From an uncultured Collinsella sp. (GTDB lineage: Bacteria > Actinomycetota > Coriobacteriia > Coriobacteriales > Coriobacteriaceae), in contig CAUHHV010000017.1 of assembly GCA_959606065.1 (NCBI GenBank), positions 1 to 46,731 on the forward strand: DNA of 46,731 bases, in the 5' to 3' direction. Positions 8,740 through 16,147 of the stretch are shown here, piece after piece. The notes under the pieces are model-generated. The model worked only from the letters and a program-made list of their open reading frames with translations, did no database searches and was not told where the DNA came from. The number at the start of each line of letters is the position of its first letter. The first letter of the stretch is position 1. Made by a program: the position numbers and the translations under genes.

Positions 8740-10182
8740 TTAATGGGTAGGGTCAGTGGAAGTGTTAGAGTCTGCGGGCATAATGCCAAGGATGCGCTCC
8801 AGGGTATCGAGCAGCTCATGCGGCATGGTCGATACCACATGAACCTCGGCGCCGCGACTGGCAAGGCTTGCGAGTAAATCGTCACGATGATACTCGTCAA
8901 GCGTCATGCCGTCAGCGTTGAACATGAGCTTAGGCACAAAGAGCATAACCCCCGACAGGTCTTGGGGCAGCTGCTCCAGAATGTCACACGCGACGATGAG
9001 GCCGGTCACGTCCACGTTGCCGCCGAAGTAGCGGTTCTTGATGGCCGTAACAGTGCCGCCGAGACCATGCGGCGACTCCACAAAGCGCGCCACGGTGTCG
9101 CGCGCGCTGGCGCCGGAGAGGCACAGCAGGTGCTGGCTGCGGGCGGCGATGGCCTCGCGGACGCGGGCCAGTCGCTCGGCATCGGTAGCCAGCACGTCGT
9201 CGGTCTCGTCCAGATACGAGCGGATCATGCCGATGCCGTCGTAGTACTGCGGGTAACCGTCGTAAAAGTCTGCCTCGGGAGGATCGATGCCGGCGTCCAG
9301 ATAGAACTCGTCGCTCATCTGGAAGGTGTGGCGGCCAAAGCGCTCATAGGCGCGGTCCTGGTAGGGACGGATCATGGCAATGGTCTCGCGCGCTAGCTCG
9401 GGCTTGTCGCTGTAGGACCAGCTAAAACGGTTCTGATGCTTGGTAAAACCGAGCGGCACAATGCCCAGGCTTGTGATTTGCTCGTGCTCCTCGCAAAAGC
9501 GCAGGGTCTTTTCCAGCTCCTCGCCGTCGTTCAAGCCGGGGCACAACACGATCTGCGCGTGAATCTCGATGCCGGCGGCCATGATGGCCTCGAGCACGTC
9601 CATGCCGCGCTGGGCGTTGCGGCCCATCATGCGGCGGCGGACATCGGGGCTCACGGCATGGACCGACACGTTCATGGGGCTCATGTTGCGTTCGATGACG
9701 TTTTGAACATCTTTGTCAGAGAGGTTCGTGAGCGTGACAAAGTTGCCCTGTAAAAAGCTCAGGCGATAGTCGTCGTCGCGAATGTAGAGCGTGGAGCGGC
9801 CGCCCTTGGGCAGCATCGTCATAAAGCAGAACACGCAGGCGTTCACGCAGGTGCGCATGCCATCGAAGATGGGGCCGTCGAACTCAAGGCCCCAGTCCTC
9901 TCCCGGGAAGCGGTCGAGCTCCACGGGGGTGACGCTGTTGTCGCGCGGGTCGAAAACCTCCAGCTCGACGGTGTCGTCATCGGCCTCCCAGAGCCACACG
10001 ATCATGTCGGTGAGTGCCTCACCGTTGACCGTGAGCACGCGCATTCCCGGCTCGATACCCACATCCCATGCGGGCGATTCGGGACGCACGTTCTTAACGA
10101 GCGCGCCCTCACCCGGCTCGGGGTCGCGGCTGCGCCCGTAATCGGCCACCTCGGCGGCGTATGCGGGTACGGTCTGGTCCAT
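8740..10182 (-). CDS. DUF512 radical SAM protein with N-terminal PDZ-like domain
   Basis: The chosen ATG at 10182 lies 2 bases after the ispH stop and gives 480 residues. Residues about 25-85 resemble a PDZ domain (GALVKNVRPESPAWDVGI). The cluster motif is C112, C116, C119 (CVNACVFC, a CX3CX2C radical SAM signature), followed by a long partial radical SAM barrel and the DUF512 region (SYLDETDDVLATD, GGNVDVTGLI). Members of this family are predicted [4Fe-4S] oxidoreductases of unknown reaction and are often found beside der, as here. I see no substrate clue in the neighbours. Confidence 0.9.
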   Translation of the reverse strand: MDQTVPAYAAEVADYGRSRDPEPGEGALVKNVRPESPAWDVGIEPGMRVLTVNGEALTDMIVWLWEADDDTVELEVFDPRDNSVTPVELDRFPGEDWGLEFDGPIFDGMRTCVNACVFCFMTMLPKGGRSTLYIRDDDYRLSFLQGNFVTLTNLSDKDVQNVIERNMSPMNVSVHAVSPDVRRRMMGRNAQRGMDVLEAIMAAGIEIHAQIVLCPGLNDGEELEKTLRFCEEHEQITSLGIVPLGFTKHQNRFSWSYSDKPELARETIAMIRPYQDRAYERFGRHTFQMSDEFYLDAGIDPPEADFYDGYPQYYDGIGMIRSYLDETDDVLATDAERLARVREAIAARSQHLLCLSGASARDTVARFVESPHGLGGTVTAIKNRYFGGNVDVTGLIVACDILEQLPQDLSGVMLFVPKLMFNADGMTLDEYHRDDLLASLASRGAEVHVVSTMPHELLDTLERILGIMPADSNTSTDPTH

Positions 10183-10184
10183 GA

Positions 10185-11084
10185 TTAGCGGCAAAGCTCC
10201 TTGATGCGCGCAACGGCGCGTTCGATGTGCTCTTGCGGGGTGGAGGCTCCGGCGGTGATGCCGATGTGGTGAGCGTTGGTAAACCACACGGCCTGGAGCT
10301 CGGAGGCTTCCTCGATATGATACGTGCGCTCGCAGGCCTCCGCGCAAATCTGTGCCAGGCGGCGGGTGTTGCCCGAGTTCTTGCCGCCCACCACGACCAT
10401 GCAGTCGCAGCGGTTGGCAAGTGTGGCTGCTGCCTGTTGACGCTCACTCGTGGCTGCGCAGATGGTGTTGATCACGCGCAGCTCCTGCACGCGTGGGGTG
10501 ATGGCAGCAACGACCTCGGCGAGGTTTTGGGCGGTCTGGGTGGTCTGCACGACGAGGCCTACCTTGCCCTTGAGCGACAAAGCGTTGGCGTCGGCGGCAC
10601 AGCTCACGACCTGCGCATCATTGCCGGCGTGGCCCAGAATGCCCTCGACCTCGGGGTGACCTGGCTCGCCCACGACGATTACGCGGTAGCCTTCGCGCAC
10701 CAGACGCTCAGCCGCCACATGGACCTTCTTCACGTAGGGGCAGGTGGCGTCGACCACGTCGAGACCACGCTCGCGTGCGGCATCGATCACCTGCGGCACC
10801 ACGCCGTGCGCGCGGATGATCACGGTTCCGGTTGCGGCATTATCCAGGTTCTCGGCCAGGCCAACGCCTGCCTCGGCAAGCTCGCGCACCACGATGGGGT
10901 TATGGATGAGCGGCCCTAGGGTGTGGACCTGTGCGCTCTCCCCTGCCTGCGGCGCGGCAGCCAGCGCCATATCGAGCGCGCGCTGCACGCCGTAGCAGGT
11001 GCCGGCGTGGGCGGCGATCTCGATGGTAGACGCGGTTGCCTGGTCGGACGCAGTCGCGGCGGTGTTCGTCACGTTCTCACCCAT
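10185..11084 (-). CDS. ispH: 4-hydroxy-3-methylbut-2-enyl diphosphate reductase
   Basis: The ATG at 11084, 2 bases after the plsC stop, gives 299 residues with a short extra N-terminal tail of about 20 residues. Cluster ligands are C30 (AHAGTCYGV), C115 (VDATCPYV) and C209 (INTICAAT). The substrate histidines H61, H93 and H143 and the catalytic glutamate E145 in GHPEVEG are present. IspH makes isopentenyl and dimethylallyl diphosphate in the last step of the MEP pathway. An in-frame start at 11114 would lie inside plsC and is disfavoured. Confidence 0.96.
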   Translation of the reverse strand: MGENVTNTAATASDQATASTIEIAAHAGTCYGVQRALDMALAAAPQAGESAQVHTLGPLIHNPIVVRELAEAGVGLAENLDNAATGTVIIRAHGVVPQVIDAARERGLDVVDATCPYVKKVHVAAERLVREGYRVIVVGEPGHPEVEGILGHAGNDAQVVSCAADANALSLKGKVGLVVQTTQTAQNLAEVVAAITPRVQELRVINTICAATSERQQAAATLANRCDCMVVVGGKNSGNTRRLAQICAEACERTYHIEEASELQAVWFTNAHHIGITAGASTPQEHIERAVARIKELCR

Positions 11085-11086
11085 GG

Positions 11087-11815
11087 CTAGAACCTGCCCG
11101 GATGCTCGGCGCACAGTTCGTCGCGCATGGCGTATACGCGGCTCATGGCCTCGGACTCAAACCAAGCCAAGCGCTCCTTGCGCTTGAGCTCGGCTGGTGC
11201 ATCGGAAAGCGAGACGGCCTTGCCGGCACGAATCCAGCACTTCTTGGGACGCATGAGCCTTTTGCCCGCGGGCGTGATGTCGGACCAGCCGCAGATGGCG
11301 AGCGGGTTGACGGGCGCCTTGCCCATCTGAGCGATGAGCGCAAAGCCGCCGTGGACCTCGGGCTTGAGCTCGCGCGAGCGGATGCGCGTGCCCTCGGGGA
11401 AGATCAGGACGTCCTCGCCGCGCTGCAGCGCATGCTGGGCGGCGCGCAGGCACTTCATATCGGCAGTGCCGCGTTCCACGGGGATGCCGCCAACGCGGCT
11501 AAAAGCCCAGCGCACAATCTTGCTCTTGGCGAACTCGGACTTAAAGATGGGGCGAATGCGGCGGCCGCCAAAGAATAGCGCCGTCTCCACGGCCAAGAGC
11601 TCAGCCATCGAGGTGTGGTTGCAGATGACCACGCTGCCGCGGCCTTCCTGGCGCTCAAACAGCAGGTCAGCGTCCTCGACCTTCCAACGCCACATGAGCT
11701 TGGAGAATGCCCAAAGGATGGCCATGACTACGACGACGGTGCCGCGGATGAGCGCTGGGAACTCTGCGTAGGGGGCGTTGTAATAGTCCTCGGGCGTCTG
11801 CTTAAACAGGCGCAT
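11087..11815 (-). CDS. plsC: 1-acyl-sn-glycerol-3-phosphate acyltransferase, HX4E variant
   Basis: This 242-residue protein has one hydrophobic segment near residues 22-40 and an acyltransferase domain after it. The substrate-binding motif FPEGTR is at 139-144 and GGIPVERG near 109. The catalytic motif reads NHTSMAE (66-72), so the usual aspartate of HX4D is a glutamate here (H67, E72). PlsC acylates lysophosphatidic acid to phosphatidic acid and is the logical partner of gpsA and plsY in the same block. It sits between cmk (3 bases away) and ispH. Assignment to the PlsC family is firm; full activity with HX4E is not certain. Confidence 0.88.
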   Translation of the reverse strand: MRLFKQTPEDYYNAPYAEFPALIRGTVVVVMAILWAFSKLMWRWKVEDADLLFERQEGRGSVVICNHTSMAELLAVETALFFGGRRIRPIFKSEFAKSKIVRWAFSRVGGIPVERGTADMKCLRAAQHALQRGEDVLIFPEGTRIRSRELKPEVHGGFALIAQMGKAPVNPLAICGWSDITPAGKRLMRPKKCWIRAGKAVSLSDAPAELKRKERLAWFESEAMSRVYAMRDELCAEHPGRF

Positions 11816-11818
11816 GGG

Positions 11819-12505
11819 CTACCTCCTTTGGTTGATGAGGCCCTCGATAATGCGGACGACCTCGTCGATGGTATGGGCGGTGGAGTCGACGTGCACGGCG
11901 TCCTCGGCGGGCACGAGCGGGGCGACCTCGCGGCTGCTGTCGAGCTTGTCGCGCTGTTTAAGGGCGTCGAGGGTCTCGTCGACCTCAGCCTCGAGCTGCT
12001 CGGACGTGAGCGGCTGGGCATCGTTTTGGTGGCGCTGAAGCACGCGGCGGCGGGCGCGCTCGCGCGGGTCGGCTGTCAGGAAGATCTTGACCTGCGCGTT
12101 GGGGAACACGACGGTGCCGATGTCGCGACCCTCGGCCACGATATCGCGGTCCTCGGCGGCGCGGCGCTGGTGGATGAGCATGGCGGCGCGCACGCCCGGA
12201 TAGGCCGATACCTTGGACACGTTGGCGTCGACCTGCGGGGTGCGGATGGCGGCCGAAGCGTCCTGGCCGTCAATGGTCAGGCGCGTGTCCTCGCCGGTAC
12301 CGTTGGTAAAGCGAATCTCGATTTGCTCGGCGAGGGCGTCGATAGCCGCCTCGTCGTCCAGATCGATGCCGCGGTCGAGCGCGGCGAAGGTGACGGCGCG
12401 ATACATGGCGCCCGTGTCGAGCTTATTAAAGCCCAGCTGGCGGGCGATCTCCTTGGCGATGGTGGACTTGCCGGAACCGGCGGGGCCGTCGATGGCGACG
12501 ATCAT
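11819..12505 (-). CDS. cmk: Cytidylate kinase
   Basis: The 228-residue protein begins with the P-loop DGPAGSGKST (5-14) and the CMP-binding KLDTGAMYRA segment. The DIGTVVFPNAQVK region (RDIGT) and the lid RERARRR are also typical. It phosphorylates CMP and dCMP. In many actinobacteria and firmicutes cmk is next to plsC, ispH and der, matching the order here. The gene is 66 bases downstream of the pseudouridine synthase. Confidence 0.96.
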   Translation of the reverse strand: MIVAIDGPAGSGKSTIAKEIARQLGFNKLDTGAMYRAVTFAALDRGIDLDDEAAIDALAEQIEIRFTNGTGEDTRLTIDGQDASAAIRTPQVDANVSKVSAYPGVRAAMLIHQRRAAEDRDIVAEGRDIGTVVFPNAQVKIFLTADPRERARRRVLQRHQNDAQPLTSEQLEAEVDETLDALKQRDKLDSSREVAPLVPAEDAVHVDSTAHTIDEVVRIIEGLINQRR

Positions 12506-12571
12506 GCAATGCTTCCTTTCGATGGTTGACGTGCTGGTATGGTTCGCGGGTGCTGGGGCGCGGCGGGTTGC

Positions 12572-13498
12572 CTAGCCTGTGTAGCGCTCGCGGTAGGTGT
12601 TGCGCTTGGGTGCGGAGCCGTGGCTGCCGTGGTGACGCGTGCGGGTCGCGGCGTTGGTCGCCGCCGCGCCGGCGCGCTTGCCGACGGCCTGCTTGGGCGG
12701 GATGCCGCCGGCCTTGAGGATCTGCGCCTCGCGATCGGTGAGTTCGCGCCACGAGCCCTTGGCCACGTCCTTGAGCTCAAGGCCGGCAAAGTTGCAGCGG
12801 TGCAGGCGGATTACCGGATGGTGAATCTTGCTCAACATGCGCTTAACCTGATTCTTGCGACCCTCGCGGATAATGACCTCCACGGCGGTGGTGCCGGGCC
12901 TGACGCCCTGTGGCGCCACGGCCTCGGCCTCGCGTGCGGTGATGACGCGGCAGATTGCCGGCTGGCACAGGCCGTCGTCGAGCTCGATGCCGCTGCGGAG
13001 TGGTTCCAAGTCGCGGTCGGACAGCCGTCCGTCCACGAGCGCCTGGTAGGTCTTGTAGACGTGCTTGCTGGGGTGCAGCAGATCCTGCGACAGGTCGCCG
13101 TCGGTGGTAAAGAGCAAAAGGCCCGTGGTGTCGCGGTCCAGGCGGCCCACTGGAAACAGGCCCGGAAAGCGGTCGCGCGGGACCAGGTCGGCCACGCAAG
13201 GGCGCTCCTGCGGGTCGCTCATGGTGGTGAGGTAGCCGGTCGGCTTGTAGAGCATCAAGTACACGGCGCCCTGGTTGAGCTTGACGGGCATGCCGTCGAC
13301 CTCGATGTGATCGTGGTCGACATCGACCTTGGTGCCCAGCTCGGTCGCGACCTCGCCGTTGACGGTCACGCGGCCGGCGGTCATTAGGTCCTCCGAGCCA
13401 CGGCGGCTCGCCACGCCCGCGCGCGCCAAAAAGCGCTGCAGGCGCATGGTGTGCGGATAGACGGGCTGGGCGTCGGTGGCGGGTACTGCGTTACCCAT
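12572..13498 (-). CDS. rluB: Pseudouridine synthase, RluB/RsuA family
   Basis: The ATG at 13498 follows AGGGGAG at about 9 bases and gives 308 residues. An S4 RNA-binding domain (about 20-80: LQRFLARAGVASRRGSE) precedes the catalytic domain with the active aspartate in GRLDRDTTGLLLF. The C-terminus is a basic, Ala/Thr/Arg-rich tail rich in low-complexity sequence. The likely product modifies 23S rRNA, although RsuA-type specificity for 16S cannot be excluded from sequence. It is 22 bases downstream of scpB, the common arrangement scpA-scpB-rluB in Gram-positive bacteria, which favours the RluB reading. Confidence 0.88.
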   Translation of the reverse strand: MGNAVPATDAQPVYPHTMRLQRFLARAGVASRRGSEDLMTAGRVTVNGEVATELGTKVDVDHDHIEVDGMPVKLNQGAVYLMLYKPTGYLTTMSDPQERPCVADLVPRDRFPGLFPVGRLDRDTTGLLLFTTDGDLSQDLLHPSKHVYKTYQALVDGRLSDRDLEPLRSGIELDDGLCQPAICRVITAREAEAVAPQGVRPGTTAVEVIIREGRKNQVKRMLSKIHHPVIRLHRCNFAGLELKDVAKGSWRELTDREAQILKAGGIPPKQAVGKRAGAAATNAATRTRHHGSHGSAPKRNTYRERYTG

Positions 13499-13520
13499 GG
13501 CGCGCGTCTCCCCTACTTCG

Positions 13521-14249
13521 TTAGTCCTCGTCATGCAAATCCTCCGAGGTCTCGTCGACGACCAGGGTTTCCAAGTCCTCGACTGCCTCAACATCTTCAA
13601 CATCGGTATCGAGCAGTTCGCGCTCTTCGTCCAGGTCATCGGCCTGCTCCTCGAGCGTGGACTGAATGCTGCGGCCGCTCAGGCGCTCGCGGATAAACTG
13701 ACGCGATTGCTCGTCGGGGGCAAACTGCTCCAGGTCGGGCAGGTCGCGGGTGGAGCGCAGACCGAACTTTTCCAAGAAGGCGTTGGTCGTGCCGTAAATG
13801 ATGGCCTGACCGCGCTGGGGATCGCGGCCGAGCTCGCGCACCAGGCCCTTGTCCACGAGCGACGCGATGACGCCGTCGGAGTTGACGCCGCGGATGCCCT
13901 TGACCACCTCGCGCGTCACAGGCTGGTGGTATGCGATGACGGCCAGGGTTTCGAGCGCCGCCTGCGACAGCTTTTGCGTGTCCCAGCTCAGCACGTAGGC
14001 CTCGACCACGTCGTGGTAGGCGGGATGCGTAAACAGGCGCCAGCCGCCGGCGACCTCGCGCAGCTGAAAGCCGCGGTTGGCCTCCTCGTACTCAACCTTG
14101 AGCTCGGCGAGCAGTGATGCGCACTCGCCCGGGGCGATATCCAGCGCACCTGCCAGCGCGGGTGCGCTCACGGGATCGTTCGACACCAGCAGCAGCGCCT
14201 CAAGGGCTCCTTTGAGGCTGTTTGCCTCCAGCGTGGAAAGGGTTGACAT
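13521..14249 (-). CDS. scpB: Segregation and condensation protein B
   Basis: This 242-residue protein has two winged-helix units (about 10-80 and 90-165) typical of ScpB, with LKGALEALLLVS at the start, LETLAVIAYHQPVTR in the second unit and GLRSTRDLPDL after it. The C-terminal 60 residues are acidic and probably flexible. ScpB dimerises and binds ScpA to close the SMC ring in chromosome segregation. It is 11 bases downstream of scpA. Confidence 0.95.
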   Translation of the reverse strand: MSTLSTLEANSLKGALEALLLVSNDPVSAPALAGALDIAPGECASLLAELKVEYEEANRGFQLREVAGGWRLFTHPAYHDVVEAYVLSWDTQKLSQAALETLAVIAYHQPVTREVVKGIRGVNSDGVIASLVDKGLVRELGRDPQRGQAIIYGTTNAFLEKFGLRSTRDLPDLEQFAPDEQSRQFIRERLSGRSIQSTLEEQADDLDEERELLDTDVEDVEAVEDLETLVVDETSEDLHDED

Positions 14250-14260
14250 GGTTGCGGCTC

Positions 14261-15073
14261 CTATTCGGTGAGCTCGGGGCCCTCGCCGGGCACGTATGCC
14301 TCGGCGCCCTCGACGCGGTTGATGCAGATGGTTCCGAAGATCTTGTCCTGGCTCAGCGTGAGCGAGCCGCGCTTGGCAAGCTCAAGCATGGCCAGGAAGG
14401 TGACGACGAGCTGCTCGGTGGTGGCGTCGCCGTCCAACAGCTCGCGGAAGGTGCAAGTTTGGTGCGCCATGGTAAAGCGGTCGACCGAGGCTACGGTCAG
14501 ATCGAGCGGCACGCGATGCGGCGCCACGTGCTCGGCCTCCAGCAGGAAGGTCTGGCGCTTGCCGTCCAGGTCGGCACAGATGACGGCGAGGCCGCGCAGG
14601 GTGATGCCGGCCAGGTAGTCGGGCATAAGGCCCAAAAACTCGGGGTCGGGGCCGGCCACACGCGGGTGCATGCGGCTTTCGGCCTGCATGCGGGCACCGA
14701 GGGCCGCAGCCGCACCCTTAAACTGCTTGTAGGCAATCAGACGCTGAATCAGGACCTCGCGCAGGGCGTCGCCGTCGAGCGCGCTGAGTTCCTCGAGGTC
14801 TTCGTCGAACTCGCCATCGTCGTCATCAATTTTACGCGGGGCCTCCTGCGGGACCAGAGAGGCGGCCTTGATGTCCAGAAGGGTTGCCGCGACCAGCAGA
14901 AAGTCGCTCGCCACGTCCAGGTCCAGCGCCTCGATGCGCTCAGCCTCGGCAAGGTACTGCTCGGCCACCTCGCTGATGGAGATGGCGCCGATATCAACTT
15001 TTTGGCGGGTAACCAGCTGCAGCAGCAGGTCGAACGGTCCGCTGTAGACCTGCGTCGACACGCGATACGACAT
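14261..15073 (-). CDS. scpA: Segregation and condensation protein A (kleisin)
   Basis: The 270-residue protein starts with YSGPFDLLLQLVTRQKVDI, the SMC-binding N-terminal helix of the kleisin family, and ends with a winged-helix-like segment for the other SMC head. It bridges SMC heads and recruits ScpB. AGGAGG eight bases before the ATG is a near-ideal ribosome site. In the 84 bases upstream, two short hairpins can be drawn at 15092-15106 and 15124-15142; neither has a clear T tract, so I treat them as possible mRNA structure only. Confidence 0.95.
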   Translation of the reverse strand: MSYRVSTQVYSGPFDLLLQLVTRQKVDIGAISISEVAEQYLAEAERIEALDLDVASDFLLVAATLLDIKAASLVPQEAPRKIDDDDGEFDEDLEELSALDGDALREVLIQRLIAYKQFKGAAAALGARMQAESRMHPRVAGPDPEFLGLMPDYLAGITLRGLAVICADLDGKRQTFLLEAEHVAPHRVPLDLTVASVDRFTMAHQTCTFRELLDGDATTEQLVVTFLAMLELAKRGSLTLSQDKIFGTICINRVEGAEAYVPGEGPELTE

Positions 15074-15157
15074 CTTCGACCTCCTTTGACGGCGCCTTCG
15101 CGGCGCGGTTTGGGTGCATGTTTCGACCGTTTTGCACGGTCGACCTGTAAGTTTACC

Positions 15158-15841
15158 TTAGATGCCGGCGATTGCGAAGTTGAGCAGCTGCTCAGCAAGC
15201 GGATACACGGTAACGTCGAAATAGCGGCCGATCACGTCGATGCCGGTCCACATGGGCAACAGGTACAGAACCAGGATGAGGATGGGCATAGCGTATTGCT
15301 GCAGACGGTAATAGTTGTTGAGCGCCTTGCCTTTGAGGAACGGCACGATGATCGACGAGCCGTCGAGCGGCGGGATCGGGATGAGGTTAAAGAACGCAAG
15401 CGACAGGTTGACCACGATAAAGGTGGCGCCGAAGTTCATGATCTGGGACGCCAGGGCAAAGGACATGCTGGCATAGAGGTTGCCATAGGCTGCGTGCATG
15501 AGGGCGGCAGCGAGACACGCGAGCGCGATGTTTGATGCGGGGCCGGCTGCGCTCACCAGGACCTCGTCACGCTTGGGGTGCTTGAGGTTGTTGAGGTACA
15601 CGGGCACGGGTTTGGCGAAGGCGAACACCGGGCCGCCGGCGGCAAGCATGAGCAGCGGCAGGATGATGGTGCCAAACGGGTCGATATGGTTAAGCGGGTT
15701 GAGCGACACGCGGCCGCGCGAACGGGCCGTCTTATCGCCGAGTGCCCAGGCCGCGGCGGCGTGCGCGCTCTCGTGGATCACGATTCCCACGATGACGGCG
15801 ACGGCGCTGGCGAGCAGGTTCATGATGTAGCTGCTGGACAT
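15158..15841 (-). CDS. Site-2 protease family (M50) membrane metalloprotease
   Basis: The protein has 227 residues and about six hydrophobic segments. The zinc motif HESAH is at residues 24-28 in the first helix and the second metal motif NLIPIPPLDG is in the later NPDG-like position, so the catalytic set is complete. Members of this short M50 subfamily have no PDZ domain and act within the membrane; the substrate is unknown. It lies beside scpA, as is common in actinobacteria and firmicutes. Confidence 0.92.
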   Translation of the reverse strand: MSSSYIMNLLASAVAVIVGIVIHESAHAAAAWALGDKTARSRGRVSLNPLNHIDPFGTIILPLLMLAAGGPVFAFAKPVPVYLNNLKHPKRDEVLVSAAGPASNIALACLAAALMHAAYGNLYASMSFALASQIMNFGATFIVVNLSLAFFNLIPIPPLDGSSIIVPFLKGKALNNYYRLQQYAMPILILVLYLLPMWTGIDVIGRYFDVTVYPLAEQLLNFAIAGI

Positions 15842-15850
15842 GGCGCTCCC

Positions 15851-16147
15851 CTAGCGAACGCGGCGCGAGGCGCGCGTGAGCAGGTAGTCGATCACAAACA
15901 GGATGACGGCCACGATGGCGTAATCCAGGCGGAACACGCCGCCAAAGGGCGATGTGATGACGCCGTAGCCGGCGATGGCGCTCGGCAGCGCGCGCGAAAG
16001 CTCAACGACAAAGCCCACGATCTGCAGCTTGGCGGTGAGGCCGCTAACGCACAGCAGCACGGTCATCGCGCTCATAAAGATGCCGCAGATGCGGCACGCG
16101 ATGGCGATGATGCTCATCGCCACGGCAGCGGCCTTACGAGAGTTCAC
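15851..16147 (-). CDS. Small conserved membrane protein, 98 aa
   Basis: The frame is open further upstream inside the ABC-F gene, but GAGGAG seven bases before a GTG at 16147 marks the start. This gives 98 residues overlapping the ABC-F stop by 14 bases. Three hydrophobic helices are seen (about 8-30, 35-55 and 72-88), and the C-terminus is basic (TRASRRVR). I do not recognise a family. Its tight coupling to the ABC-F gene and the M50 protease suggests a membrane-associated role in the same operon, but no function can be named. Confidence 0.7.
   Translation of the reverse strand: MNSRKAAAVAMSIIAIACRICGIFMSAMTVLLCVSGLTAKLQIVGFVVELSRALPSAIAGYGVITSPFGGVFRLDYAIVAVILFVIDYLLTRASRRVR

Noticed and set aside
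15092..15142. Two small hairpins upstream of scpA as a riboswitch
   Set aside because: They are short, GC-rich and lack the conserved elements of any riboswitch class I know.
14222..15535. 437-codon open frame on the + strand over scpB, scpA and the protease gene
   Set aside because: The minus-strand genes are clear family members, so the opposite frame is an artefact of codon bias.
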